The notes beneath the pieces were generated by a model that was not told the origin of the DNA, did not search any database, and worked only from the letters and a program-made list of their open reading frames with translations. From positions 744,001 to 808,000 of the forward strand of contig CP079103.1 in the NCBI GenBank assembly GCA_019285755.1: DNA of 64,000 nucleotides, given 5' to 3'. Made by a program: the position numbers and the translations under genes. The stretch is from Chitinophaga sp. E66. Lineage in GTDB: Bacteria > Bacteroidota > Bacteroidia > Chitinophagales > Chitinophagaceae. Shown here piece after piece: positions 20,489 to 32,250 of this stretch (its first letter is position 1; each line of letters starts with the position of its first letter).

Positions 20489-22908
20489 ATGAAACAATTA
20501 CTGTACGTATTGATGCTGATGGTCGGATTTGCCGGTATGGTGAAAGCCGAAGATCTTGCTCCCGGGAATATCACGGGCGTCGTGCTGACGAACGACGGGC
20601 AACCGGCTCCAATGGTGACCGTTCTGCTCAAAGGCAAGAACCGCGGCGATATGACCAATGAGAAGGGTGAGTTCAATATCCGCCGGGTACAACCCGGTAC
20701 ATATACCCTCCAGGTTTCCCTCGTAGGGTTCGAAACAGCAGAGCAAACCGTGACCGTTGAGGCTAATCAAACGGCGGAAATTAATATCAATCTGGAATTG
20801 TCAAATACCCAGCTGAACGAGGTAATTGTAAAAGGTACGCAGCTGAAAGGAAAGCGCGAAAGCGACCAGATCGCCCGGTTGCCCATCAAGAACCTGGAGA
20901 ACCCGCAGGTGTACAACACTGTGGGCCTTGAGCTGATGAAAGAACAGGTGGTGACTAACTTTGACGATGCATTGCGCAACCCCGGGTGTAAACCGTATGT
21001 GGAGTTCTACAGGCCGCCCGAACGATGGCGCCGGTTACTTCTCCATGCGCGGGTTTGCCGTTCAGCCTTCCATGATCAATGGCATTGCGGGTATTTCAAA
21101 CGGCTCCATCGATCCGGCGAATATCGAGCACATTGAAACGATTAAAGGGCCCTCCGGCACCCTCTTCGGAAGCAGCCTCATCTCTTTCGGCGGCCTTATC
21201 AATATTGTAACCAAGAAGCCTTACGATCACTTTGGCGGCGAGGTTTCTTATACCGGTGGCAGCTTTGGCCTTCATCGCGTAACTGCGGATATCAACACTC
21301 CGCTGACGGCCAACAAGTCAGTCCTTTTCCGCCTGAATGCAGCCTACCACCACGAGAATTCCTTCCAGGACGCCGGTTTCCGTAAATCCCTGTTCGTAGC
21401 GCCCAGCTTTACGTTCAACGTGAACGACCGCCTGACCATCGATCTGAATGCAGAGATCTATAATGGCAAAGCTACTAACCCCTGATGGTGTTCCTGAACA
21501 GGTCGCGCCAGCTGATCTACCGTACGCCGGATGAAATGGGAATCGATTTTAACCGTTCCTTCACCAGCAACGACATCAATTACCGCACCCCGACTAACAA
21601 CTTCTATGGTCAGGCGCGTTATAAATTGTCCAGCAAATGGACCTCTCAAACCAACGTATCCTACAGCCACCGTAAAAGCGACGGCCATTATCAATACGTG
21701 ATGTTCCTGGATCAGGAGCTATCAAGCCGAATGATACCCTGCTGAGCCGTTTCGTGTATACGCAAAACTCGACTACTGAAGCGACCGGCATCCAACAGAA
21801 TTTCATTGGAGACTTTAAGATCGGTTCCATGCGCAATCGCGTGGTATTCGGCCTCGATTTCCTCAGCCTGGTTTCGAGAGCGGATAATTCTCCCTATAAC
21901 CGTTTCGATTCCGTAAGCTCCGTGAATGTGAATGATCCCCGTTATTACGAGTTGAACCGCGAAGCGGCAGACGCAAGCCTTGGGAAACTGTCGACCGGCT
22001 TCACCCGTAACAAGCAAACTCAATATACCTACAGCGCATATGTTTCCGACGTACTGAACATTACCGATAAGTTCCTGGCTATGGCAAGCGTTCGTGTGGA
22101 TTATTTCGACAGCAAAGGAACGCTCGATTTTATTGCTAATAAAAGATCCGGCGACTATACGCAACTGGCAGTATCTCCGAAATTCGGCCTTGTGTACCAG
22201 GTGGTTAAGGACAAAGTAAGCGTTTTCGCGAACTATATGAACGGTTTCAAGAACGTAGCGCCTGTTACACAACCGCTGCCTGAGCTGAATGGTGACTTCA
22301 ACCCGCAGCAGGCCAACCAGTACGAAGGCGGTGTGAAACTGAACGTACTGAAGAACCGCCTGAACTTTACCCTGAGTTACTACGATCTGAAGGTAAACAA
22401 CCTGAGCCTTCCCGCAACCTATGTAAAAGAAGGCGTAACCTATAATTACAACGTACAGGAAGGCACCCAGCGCAGCCGCGGTATCGAAGCCGACCTGAAC
22501 ACCTCGCCCGTAGACGGACTGAACATCGTGTTCGGTTACGGTTACAATAACAGCAAACTTGTGAAAGCCAATGCTTTTACGGTAGGCCGCCGTCCGGTGA
22601 GCGCGGGTCCTGAGCACTGGCCAACATCTGGGCGAGCTACACTCTCCAAAACGGGGTGTTGAAAGGGCTTGGTTTCGGTGCGGGTGGTAACTATGCCAGC
22701 GAGAATGTCATTACCAATGACTCCCGTACCGGTATCTTTACACTGCCTTCCTACACCGTGTTCAACGCTTCCGCGTTCTACACTGGAAAGCCTTCAGGGT
22801 TGCCCTGAAAGTGGATAACATCGCTGATAAAGAATACTTTGGCGGTTGGACGACCATCGAAAACAAATGCCCCGCCGCTTATCCGGCAACCTGACTTACA
22901 GGTTCTAA
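20489..22908 (+). CDS. TonB-dependent siderophore-type receptor (several frame breaks)
   Basis: Outer membrane receptor that takes up iron chelates using TonB energy. Signal peptide, then a CarboxypepD_reg-like domain (GNITGVVLTNDGQPAPMVTV) at ~25-105, plug with NTPGVNRMWSSTGRPNDGA (restored) and YFSMRGFAVQPSMINGI, IETIKGPSGTLFGSSL and GGLINIVTKKPYDHFGGEV. The barrel contains typical siderophore-receptor pieces (NQYEGGVKLNVLKNRLNFTL) and ends YRF. About six missing bases; repaired length ~808 aa. No Fur box was identified. Convergent with the HAD gene across a shared terminator. Confidence 0.9.
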
Positions 22909-22926
22909 GGGTTATGCATATCAGTT

Positions 22927-22957
22927 AAAAGGGCGCCACCGGTAGGGGCGCCCTTTT
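22927..22957. terminator. Bidirectional terminator
   Basis: GGGCGCC...GGCGCCC with AAAA on the left and TTTTG on the right, between convergent genes. Confidence 0.8.
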
Positions 22958-22978
22958 GTATGTTGTGGGTAATATGAC

Positions 22979-23637
22979 TTAAGAAGATAACTTTTCCAGT
23001 TCCGCCTCGCCAAAGGAGAGGAGAGAGGGAGCTGCATGTCTGCCAGTACAAAACGCGGTTCGGAGCGCTTGTGGGCTTCCGGTACTACCACCACCTTCAT
23101 CCGGGCGGCTTTAGCGGCGATCATGCCGGTAACGGAGTCTTCAAAAGCCAGGCAGTTCAGCGGATGGGTGTTCAGGGCTTCGGCGCAGGCGAGGTAGACC
23201 GCCGGATGCGGTTTCCCGTAAGGCTCGAACTCAGCAGAGGAAACTGCGTCGAAATAAGAGCGGATATTAAGATGATCCAGGACGGATTGGATGAGGCTGT
23301 TAGGGGAAGAGGAAGCCAGGCCGATGCGGTAATTGCGGGAGCGGAAGAACTCCAGGATATATCCCAGTCCTTCCATGCCCTGGCCGTTGCGGAGGATCTT
23401 GGCCGTAACGCTTTCTATGATCTCGTCGCTCACCTGCTCAGGGCTCTTGGAGTTCCATCCGAAGTAATTGTGCCAGTAGCTGACCACTTCGCGGGTGCGG
23501 AGGCCCGTAGTAAGGTGGGTAAGCTCCGGGGACAAGGAAACGCCCACGGTAGAAAAAACCTCGCGCATCGCGATGCCCCACAAGGGCTCGGAGTCGATAA
23601 GCAGGCCGTCCATATCAAAAATCGCCGTCTGGATCAT
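22979..23637 (-). CDS. HAD-superfamily phosphatase, beta-phosphoglucomutase/hexitol phosphatase-like (one frame break)
   Basis: HAD motif I FDMDGLLIDSE with both Asp, motif II in LASSSPNS, motif III Lys in YGKPHPAVYL, motif IV FEDSVTGMIAAKAA. The helical cap between motifs I and II is the type 1 cap of sugar-phosphate phosphatases such as YniC. ATG 23637 chosen; an upstream in-frame start would add residues without similarity. One missing C near 23026 alters the end, which should read SFGEAELEKLSS; length 219 aa. Likely removes phosphate from a sugar phosphate; exact substrate cannot be told. Confidence 0.88.
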
Positions 23638-23658
23638 GAAAATGTGTCTTTTGCGCCG

Positions 23659-23666
23659 CAAAGGTA
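23659..23666 (-). promoter_or_regulatory. -7 promoter element of the HAD phosphatase gene
   Basis: TACCTTTG on the minus strand (plus CAAAGGTA), 22 bases upstream of the ATG. No -33 TTG was found. Confidence 0.45.
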
Positions 23667-23907
23667 CAAGGTTTTGGGAATAAGCTGCCATAGTTACTGC
23701 AGTTATACAGCGTCCGGGAGGCCGGGAGCCGATAAATAATAGTTATGGGCCATAACCAGGGGCTTACCGTGGATGGATACTGCCGATCGGCCCAATCCCG
23801 CCGTGGAAGGGTGCGACGCAACGGAAGCTGACCCGGAGAACCGCCGCCGGCCCCACCCTCCGTTAGAAAATATCTAAAAACACCCCGCCTTTTTATGAAA
23901 AAAAGTT

Positions 23908-23937
23908 TTGCGTTGTGAGGGTGGACGGCTACCTTTG
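23908..23937 (+). promoter_or_regulatory. Promoter of the sulfite reductase operon (TTG-N19-TACCTTTG)
   Basis: -33 TTG 23908-23910 and -7 TACCTTTG 23930-23937, spacing 19 nt, full consensus. The transcript would start near 23943, giving a ~230-nt leader before the sulfite reductase gene. Confidence 0.75.
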
Positions 23938-23963
23938 TATTACTCTACAAATTCTATAGGAAT

Positions 23964-24038
23964 ATGGGTTATGAAATAACAAATAGGGCGATGATGCAAA
24001 TGTGCGGCTTCTGTTGGGGTAATAACCCGGCAGACTAG
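23964..24038 (+). CDS. Candidate Cys-containing leader peptide, 24 aa
   Basis: ATG 23964 to TAG 24036-24038, about 20 nt from the predicted transcript start and preceded by AGGAA. It ends MMQMCGFCWGNNPAD; the internal ATG at 23991 or 23994 could also be the start. Two Cys codons and a Trp codon lie close together, followed by a GGGT-AATA-ACCC stem-loop over the stop region and, 45 nt later, a terminator-like hairpin. The arrangement is that of a ribosome-mediated attenuator: slow reading of Cys codons when cysteine is scarce would alter folding downstream. The operon makes sulfide for cysteine, which fits. The function is an inference. Confidence 0.55.
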   Translation: MGYEITNRAMMQMCGFCWGNNPAD

Positions 24039-24081
24039 AGCGGAGCGCTTACATAGGAACATCTGTTTACAGAAATATACT

Positions 24082-24115
24082 AAGGAGCCTCCCATGTTCA
24101 GGGGCTTTTGTTTTT
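24082..24115 (+). terminator. Terminator-like hairpin in the sulfite operon leader (putative attenuator)
   Basis: AGCCTC pairs with GGGGCT, extended by A/G with T pairs, loop CCATGTTCA, then TTTTGTTTTT. It lies between the leader ORF and the sulfite reductase ATG (24173), so readthrough is needed for expression. Confidence 0.6.
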
Positions 24116-24172
24116 AAGGCACCGCGCCTCCAATGTTATGAATACCATTTTATCACGAGCAACTCATTCATC

Positions 24173-26290
24173 ATGCAAAGTTTCAGAACCGAACTGGAAA
24201 ATCCGATCGTAGAAAAGGACATCATTGAACTGGAGCAGAAGATCAGGCTCTATCGTGAAGGCAAAATGACGGACGAAAAATTCCGCTCGCTCCGCCTCGC
24301 ACGTGGCGTCTATGGACAAAGGCAGCAAGGCGTTCAGATGGTTCGCATCAAGCTCCCGTACGGTAAGATGACCCTTCGTCAATGGAAACGTATCTCCGAT
24401 ATCTCCGATGAATATTCCACCGGCAACCTGCACCTGACTACCAGGCAGGATATCCAGATTCACTTCGTGTCCCTGGATCGTACCCCTGAACTGTGGTCCA
24501 AGCTGGAACTCGATGATGTTACCATCCGCGAAGCCTGCGGGAACACGGTTCGCAACATCACTGCTTCAGATACGGCCGGCATCGACCCTAACGAGCCTTT
24601 CGACGTAACGCCCTATGCGGACGCTGCGTTCCGGTATTTCCTCCGCAACCCCATCTGCCAGGACATGGGCCGCAAGTTCAAGATGGCGTTTTCTTCCAGC
24701 GTAAAAGACACCGCGCTTACCTTTATGCACGACCTCGGCGCCATCCCCAAGATCCGCATTGTGGACGGTAAAGAAGTACGCGGCTTTAAAATACTTGTAG
24801 GCGGCGGCCTTGGCGCCCAGCCCTACCTGGCTAAAGTGACTTTCGAATTCCTGGAGGCCGATCAGCTCGTGCCGTATATAGAAAGCATCCTGCGTGTGTT
24901 CGATCGCTATGGCGAAAGGTCTTCCCGCCACAAGGCGCGCCTCAAATTCCTCATCCAGAAAATCGGTATCGAAGAATTCGAGCGCCTGGCCAAAGAGGAA
25001 TACAAAGCCCTCAAATCCAAGACCTACCCGATCGATTATACGACCTTCCCGGAAGTAGAGCTGCCCGCAGCCGATCCCGTGCTTCCCGCATTCACCATCA
25101 AGGACGAGAAGGCCTTCGAAGCCTGGAAACGCACCAACACCTTTGAGCAAAAGCAAAAAGGTTTCTATGGCGCTTACATCCGCGTGCTGTTGGGGAACAT
25201 CAGCTCCACCACCTCCCGCTCTCTCATCGAAAAGCTGGAACCAGTGGTAGGGGACGACATTCGTGTAACGGTGAACCAGGGCCTGTTGCTGAAATTCATC
25301 CGTCCGGAGCACCTGCCTTATGTCTTCAGCGTCCTGGAAGCGCATGACCTTCACAAAGCGGGTTTTGATTCAGTGGCCGACATCACCGCATGCCCCGGTA
25401 CAGATACCTGCAACCTCGGCATCTCCAGTTCCACCGGCATCGCCGTAGCCCTGGAAGACGTGATCCGCGACGAATTCCCCGACCTGATCTACAACAACGA
25501 TATCAAAATAAAGATCTCCGGTTGCATGAACTCCTGTGGTCAACATGGCCTTGCCCATATCGGCTTCCATGGCTCCTCTCTTAAAAGCGGCGGCCGGGTG
25601 CTTCCCGCCCTCCAGGTGCTCCTGGGCGGTGGCGTGCTGAGCGACGGCGCCGGGCGCGTGGCGGATAAAGTACTGAAAGTGCCCAGCCGCAAAGGCCCGG
25701 ATGTGTTGCGCACACTGCTGCACGACTATGAAGCCAATGCACAGAAAGGTGAGCTGTTCAACGATTATTATGACCGCAACGGCGAAAAGTATTTTTATGA
25801 ACTGCTCAAGCCCCTCACTGATCTCACCGCGCTGAGCGACGGCGACTTCATCGACTGGGGCCAGGCAGAAACATTCTCCACTGCCATCGGCGTAGGCGAA
25901 TGCGCCGGTGTCATGATCGACCTGATCGCCACCCTGTTGTTTGAAGCGGAAGAAAAGCTCGATTGGGCCACACAGGCCTTCGCCAATAAAGCCTGGGCAG
26001 ACGGCATCTATCATTCCTACGCCTGCCTCATTCAGACCGCTAAAAGCATTCTGCTGGACGAAAACGTGAACTGCAACACGCAGCACGGTATCATCAACGA
26101 TTTCGACAAACATTTCGTGGAAACCGGCAAGTTCCCCGTAGAAGGAACTTTTCGCGCCCTGGTGCTCCAAATTAACCAACACGAGCCCACCGAAAGCTTT
26201 GCCAAACAATATTTACAACAAGCAAAAGCGTTTTACGACCGTGCGCAGCAATACAGAACTGCCCGCCAGTCGGCCGCCGCCAATGCTTAA
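24173..26290 (+). CDS. Assimilatory sulfite (or nitrite) reductase with C-terminal HEPN-like domain
   Basis: Six-electron reduction of sulfite to sulfide at a siroheme-[4Fe-4S] centre, in the cytoplasm. Two duplicated ferredoxin-like/siroheme halves (residues ~1-540). First half: LPYGKMTLRQWKRISDIS and HLTTRQDIQIHFV. Cluster ligands: two Cys in TACPGTDTCNLG (~405-415) and two in SGCMNSCGQHG (~449-455). The last ~150 residues (from ~550) are extra to the usual enzyme and look like an all-helical HEPN-type domain (EEKLDWATQAFANKAWADG, HSYACLIQTAKSILL, EPTESFAKQYL). 705 aa, frame intact. Followed by the two genes that make siroheme, supporting a sulfite or nitrite role; the Cys leader favours sulfite. 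Confidence 0.9.
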   Translation: MQSFRTELENPIVEKDIIELEQKIRLYREGKMTDEKFRSLRLARGVYGQRQQGVQMVRIKLPYGKMTLRQWKRISDISDEYSTGNLHLTTRQDIQIHFVSLDRTPELWSKLELDDVTIREACGNTVRNITASDTAGIDPNEPFDVTPYADAAFRYFLRNPICQDMGRKFKMAFSSSVKDTALTFMHDLGAIPKIRIVDGKEVRGFKILVGGGLGAQPYLAKVTFEFLEADQLVPYIESILRVFDRYGERSSRHKARLKFLIQKIGIEEFERLAKEEYKALKSKTYPIDYTTFPEVELPAADPVLPAFTIKDEKAFEAWKRTNTFEQKQKGFYGAYIRVLLGNISSTTSRSLIEKLEPVVGDDIRVTVNQGLLLKFIRPEHLPYVFSVLEAHDLHKAGFDSVADITACPGTDTCNLGISSSTGIAVALEDVIRDEFPDLIYNNDIKIKISGCMNSCGQHGLAHIGFHGSSLKSGGRVLPALQVLLGGGVLSDGAGRVADKVLKVPSRKGPDVLRTLLHDYEANAQKGELFNDYYDRNGEKYFYELLKPLTDLTALSDGDFIDWGQAETFSTAIGVGECAGVMIDLIATLLFEAEEKLDWATQAFANKAWADGIYHSYACLIQTAKSILLDENVNCNTQHGIINDFDKHFVETGKFPVEGTFRALVLQINQHEPTESFAKQYLQQAKAFYDRAQQYRTARQSAAANA

Positions 26291-26319
26291 TCAGACCACC
26301 ATTTTAAAAAATCACGATC

Positions 26320-27094
26320 ATGCAAACATTACATCCGAAAGTGACACTGGTAGGCGCCGGCCCCGGCGATCCCGATCTGATCACGGTGAAAGGGTTGAAA
26401 GCTATTCAACAAGCTCGGGTAATCCTGTACGACGCCCTGTCGAACAACGAACTGCTGGACCACGCGCCGCAGAATTGTCTGAAACGCTTCGTAGGCAAGC
26501 GCGCAGGTATGCATGTGTACACCCAGGCGGAAATTAACCGTATGATCGTGAAATACGCACTCACCTATGGCAGCGTGGTTCGGCTGAAAGGGGGCGACTC
26601 CTTTGTTTTCGGCCGCGGCCAGGAAGAGATTGCCGCCGCGCAGCAATACGGCATCGACACTGAAGTAATACCTGGCATCAGCAGCGCCATATCGGTGCCC
26701 GGGGTCAATAAAATTCCGTAACCGCCCGCAATGTCAGCGAAGGTTTTGGGTGATCACGGGCACTACCCAAGACGGTAAACTGAGCCGCGACCTCGAATTC
26801 GCCATCCAGGCAGACACCACCGTGGTGATCCTCATGGGCATGAGCAAACTCGCGGAAATCGCCGCCATTTACGAAGCGCAGGGCCGTGGACAAGTGCCTG
26901 CCGCCATCATTCAGAACGGCACATTGCCGACCCAAAAGGTTGGGGTAGGGGTGGCCGCCGACCTGGTGACTATCGCAGAACAACAGGAGCTTCGCAACCC
27001 GGCTATCATCGTGATCGGCGAAGTAGTGCGCTTCCATGAAGCATTCCAGGAGCTGCAGTCGAAACTGGCGGACGATTATAAACTGGCCGTTTAA
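26320..27094 (+). CDS. cobA: Uroporphyrinogen-III C-methyltransferase (one frame break)
   Basis: Adds two methyl groups from SAM to uroporphyrinogen III, giving precorrin-2 for siroheme. Motifs: VTLVGAGPGDPDLITVKG (SAM site), VILYDALSN, VRLKGGDSFVFGRGQEE, EVIPGISSAI and, after a restored base near 26725, SVPGVNKIPVTARNVSEGFWVITG. ~258 aa. Sits 29 bases after sulfite reductase and 17 before the siroheme synthase gene, so it is part of one operon. It is also called sumT or cysG C-domain. Confidence 0.93.
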
Positions 27095-27111
27095 TTCGTT
27101 ATCTTGTCGAC

Positions 27112-27696
27112 ATGGAGCAAAACCATCTCTTTCCCATATTTCTCAAGCTCGATCAGCTGCAAGTGCTGGTAGTGGGCGGGGGCAACGTGGGTTGCGAAAA
27201 AGTAGGCGCGATCCTGAATAACTGTCCAAATGCCCGTGTAACGGTAGTGGCCACATGGTTCGCCCCTGAATTGGCGGGCATCGTCGAAGGCTTTCCCAAT
27301 GTTACGCTGGTAGAAAAAGCATTTTCCTGCGGGGACATTTTCGGGAAAGACCTGGTAATCGCAGCCACGGCCGATAAAGAACTGAACCACTGTATCTGGG
27401 AAAAGGCCAAAGCCGCCAAAGTGCTGATCAATGTAGCAGATACCCCGGCGCTTTGCGATTTTTACCTCAGTTCCGTGGTACAGAAGGGGAATCTGAAGAT
27501 CGCCATCAGCACCAACGGAAAATCACCGACCATCGCGAAGCGATTAAAGGAAGTGTTGAATGAATCCATTCCTGAGGGACTGGAATCCATCCTGCAGCAT
27601 CTACACTCGATCCGCGACCGGCTGAAAGGCGATTTTACGGAGAAAGTGAAGAAATTGAATGAGTTAACAAGCGTTTTGGTAAGCAAGAAAGATTAA
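27112..27696 (+). CDS. Siroheme synthase, precorrin-2 dehydrogenase/ferrochelatase domain (Met8/CysG-N type)
   Basis: Oxidises precorrin-2 with NAD and inserts iron to give siroheme. Rossmann start LQVLVVGGGNVGCEKVGAIL, then VIAATADKELNHCIW, LINVADTPALCDFYLSSVV and AISTNGKSPTIAKRLKEVL, all usual for the family. 194 aa, intact. The methyltransferase is a separate gene just upstream, so the two together replace CysG. Last gene of the sulfite operon; a terminator follows. Confidence 0.93.
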   Translation: MEQNHLFPIFLKLDQLQVLVVGGGNVGCEKVGAILNNCPNARVTVVATWFAPELAGIVEGFPNVTLVEKAFSCGDIFGKDLVIAATADKELNHCIWEKAKAAKVLINVADTPALCDFYLSSVVQKGNLKIAISTNGKSPTIAKRLKEVLNESIPEGLESILQHLHSIRDRLKGDFTEKVKKLNELTSVLVSKKD

Positions 27697-27721
27697 TTCA
27701 TACGATAGGTACCATCTAAAA

Positions 27722-27761
27722 TAAAAAAGAGCCGTCCTGCTTGGGTGGCTCTTTTTATTTT
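27722..27761. terminator. Bidirectional terminator
   Basis: GAGCCGTCC-TGCTT-GGGTGGCTC with AAAAAA on the left and TTTTTATTTT on the right, between convergent genes. Confidence 0.85.
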
Positions 27762-27776
27762 AGTCCGACTTTGATA

Positions 27777-28297
27777 TTAAGCTTCCATAAACAGCGCTTT
27801 CAGCTCGCTGGCGTCGGTCGGTTTCATTTTGCCGCCGAGGATGAGGCGGAGCTGGCGGCGGCGGAGGGCGCCTTCATATAACTTTTTCTCCTCTTCCGAT
27901 TCGGCGATTATCTGCGGTACGGGACGGATTTGCCGTTAGGGTCCAGGGCTACGAAGGTCATAAACGCTTCGTTGGATTTGTAACGGTATTGTAAAACCGG
28001 GTCTTCGCCCCACACTTTCATATGCACCTCGATGGAAGTGGTGAAAGCGCGGGTGACGATGGCTTCGATGTGTACCACATTGCCCAGTTTGATGGGATTT
28101 TCGAAGGAAATATTATCGACGGAGGCGGTTACCACCGGGGCGGCGCAGTGTTTCATGCAGGCCAGGGCGGCGGCAATGTCCATCCAGTACATCAGGCGGC
28201 CACCCATCAGGTTGCCGAAGGTATTGGTGTCGTTGGGCAACACCAGTTCGGTCATCTGAACGAGGGATTCATGGGCCTTTTTAGGCATCAAGGTCAT
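27777..28297 (-). CDS. Acyl-CoA thioesterase, hotdog fold (one frame break)
   Basis: Hydrolyses acyl-CoA. Hotdog family pattern: LVLPNDTNTFGNLMGGRLMYWMD in overlapping view (PNDTNTFGNLMGG holds the usual catalytic Asn/Asp region), DIAAALACMKHC, VTASVDNISFENPIKLGNVV. One missing C near 27922 truncates it; the correct C-terminus reads VPQIIAESEEEKKLYEGA and continues to FMEA, giving 173 aa. Similar to YciA/ACOT cytosolic thioesterases. Natural substrate unknown. Confidence 0.88.
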
Positions 28298-28457
28298 AAT
28301 GGAACGTTATTTCAGGGGGCAAAATTACGGGAATGCATTGACAATTCCGTTGCCCGCCATGGAAGCCCAAACCGGAACAGCTCCTTGGGGAAATTTTTGA
28401 AAGGCAACGTGGTGGCCGGTTTGAGCGGCGTTTTTAAGGCCGGTGCGAAAATTCGGT

Positions 28458-28487
28458 TTGGGAGCGCAGCAAATTTGTGTAACTTTG
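28458..28487 (+). promoter_or_regulatory. Promoter of pyrG (TTG-N19-TAACTTTG)
   Basis: -33 TTG 28458-28460, -7 TAACTTTG 28480-28487, spacing 19 nt. It leaves a ~95-nt leader before pyrG. Confidence 0.7.
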
Positions 28488-28588
28488 CATGACCTTACGG
28501 AAGTAAATTACTTGACAGGATACCACCATTACAGTCCCGGCATCACTTCCCGCTTTGGTCAAGTAAAAGAATCAGGAACTTAGTTTTT

Positions 28589-30240
<1,652 letters not shown>

Positions 30241-30258
30241 ATTAATCTTGATGTAACA

Positions 30259-30307
30259 ATGATTTCTGTTAGCGGATGACTTTAACATTTCCGCTAGCAG
30301 AAATCAT
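30259..30307. repeat. Long inverted repeat between pyrG and yidC
   Basis: ATGATTTCTGTTAGCGGA (30259-30276) and TCCGCTAGCAGAAATCAT (30290-30307): 18-bp arms with one G-T mismatch and a 13-nt loop. No T tract follows, so it is not a standard terminator, though it may stabilise or end the pyrG mRNA. Confidence 0.65.
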
Positions 30308-30328
30308 GCATCATACCCGCCTTTATAT

Positions 30329-30336
30329 TACCTTTG
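30329..30336 (+). promoter_or_regulatory. -7 promoter element of yidC
   Basis: TACCTTTG, 8 of 8 to TAnnTTTG, 24 bases before the yidC ATG. No clear -33 TTG. Confidence 0.5.
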
Positions 30337-30359
30337 CTCCTTAAATTTTAATTTTCGAC

Positions 30360-32193
30360 ATGGATAGAAATTCGGTCATTGGTTTTGTGTTACTGGGCCT
30401 CCTCCTCGTAGGTTATATCTGGTGGAACCAGAAAAGCTCCCAGGACGCTAGAATCGAAAAGGCCCGCCAGGATTCCATCGCCAACCTGAACAAGCCAGGG
30501 AACAACAAGCCAAACCGGTTGTCCTCGATAGCAACGCAGCAGTAACGGGCGCAGATTCCTTACGCCTCAGCAGCGAATATGGTCCCTTTACCCTCGCGGC
30601 AGCCGGTACAGAAGCCACCGCCGTGCTGGAAAACAAACTGGTTAAAATCACTTTTTCCAATAAAGGTGGTCAACCCAAACAAATCCAGCTGCTGGAATTT
30701 AAATCATCCGCAGGAGAGCCCCTCATGCTCCAGGAAGGTTCTTTCAACCGCCAGGGCCTTAAAGTGCCTTTGCCGAATAACCAATCGCTCAATACCGCAG
30801 ACGTATACTTCACCGCAGGCAATGTGGAGCAACACCCCGATGGCAGCAAATCCATCAGCTACCGCCTCCCCACTTCCAACCCGGCTCAATATATCGAGTA
30901 TACCTACATGCTGAAAAACGACAGCTACCTGGTGGACTACACCATTAACCTGGTAGGCATGCAGGGCGTGCTCGGCAATAAAGCGGTGGAGTTTCAGTGG
31001 AACAGCCAGTCCGACCTCCAGGAGCACAGCATGCAACAGGAGCGCCTCAATAACCAGATTCACTGGCGCGACACGCAGAAAGACCACGACTACTTCACAC
31101 TCTCCAACAGCAGCGAGAAGAAGCTCGAACGCCCCTGCAATGGGTAAGCTTCAAGCAGCAGTTCTTCAATACCACGCTGATCGCCAGGAAGGATAATTTC
31201 GCATCTGCCGATATCCACACCAAGGTGCCTGAAAGCGGCAATATCGTGGGTCAGCAAATGACTACCCTGGCCATCCCGTACAATGGCGCCGCCAACTATA
31301 GCTTCCCTATTGAAGTGTACTATGGTCCCAATAAGTACAAGACGCTCAAAGCAATGGACATCGAGTTGCAGAAGATCATCCCCTCGGCTCCGGTATCTTC
31401 GCCTTCGTGAAATATGTCAACATCTGGATCATCATCCCGGTGTTCGATTTCCTAGGCGGACTTACCTCCAACTACGGCCTGATCATCCTGTTGCTTACCA
31501 TCTTCATCCGTCTCATCATCGCACCGTTCACCTACCAAAGCTATGTGTCGGCCGCCAAGATGAAAGTGCTGAAGCCAGAACTGGATGAGCTGCGTGCAAG
31601 GTATAAAGATGATCAGCAGGCTTTCGGCGTAGAACAGATGAAGCTCTTCCGTAGCGCCGGTGTGAACCCGCTGGGGGCTGTCTGCCCGCCGTGCTGCAGC
31701 TGCCGATCCTCGTGGCGATGTACTCCTTCTTCCCCAGCTCTATCGAGCTGCGCCAGGAAAGTTTCCTGTGGGCGAATGACCTTAGCACATACGATTCTAT
31801 TTATAACTTCGGCTTCACCATCCCCTGTACGGAGATCATATTTCGCTGTTCACCATCCTGATGACGATCACCAGCCTTATCCTGGCGTTCTACAACAGGG
31901 GCATGGCCGATCAGAGCAACCCGGTGATGAAATACATGCCGTACGTGTTCCCCATCATGCTGCTGGGTATCTTCAATGGTATGGCAGCGGCCCTCACGTA
32001 TTATTACTTCCTGAGCAACGTGATCTCCATCGCGCTGCAATGGGTAATCCAGACGTTCATCATCAACCACGATAAAATTCACGCGCAGATCCAGGCGAAT
32101 AAAGCAAAACCCCAGTCTAAGTCCAAATGGGCGGAGAAACTGGAAGAAATGCAAAAGCGCCAGGCAGAGATGCAGAAAACGCGCAAGAAATAA
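30360..32193 (+). CDS. yidC: Membrane protein insertase YidC (several frame breaks)
   Basis: Inserts and folds inner membrane proteins. N-terminal membrane anchor ([17 protein letters not shown]), large periplasmic beta domain (~residues 80-340), then the conserved Oxa1-like core: [55 protein letters not shown] (restored), and the last helices around [20 protein letters not shown]. Basic C-terminal tail ([16 protein letters not shown]). Missing bases near 30515, 31130, 31388, 31680 and 31828; repaired length ~612 aa. Follows pyrG. Confidence 0.95.
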
Positions 32194-32210
32194 TATAACC
32201 GCATAACACA

Positions 32211-32243
32211 AAAAGGCTCCATGAAACTGGAGCCTTTTTTTTT
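32211..32243 (+). terminator. Terminator of yidC
   Basis: AAAAGGCTCC, 8-nt loop, GGAGCCTTTT, then more T residues. Its loop contains an ATG that would falsely extend the next gene. Confidence 0.85.
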
Positions 32244-32250
32244 ACCCAAT

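Noticed and set aside
32221-32250. Upstream ATG for the M28 peptidase
   Set aside because: The codons lie in a strong terminator hairpin and would add ten residues before an otherwise perfect signal peptide.
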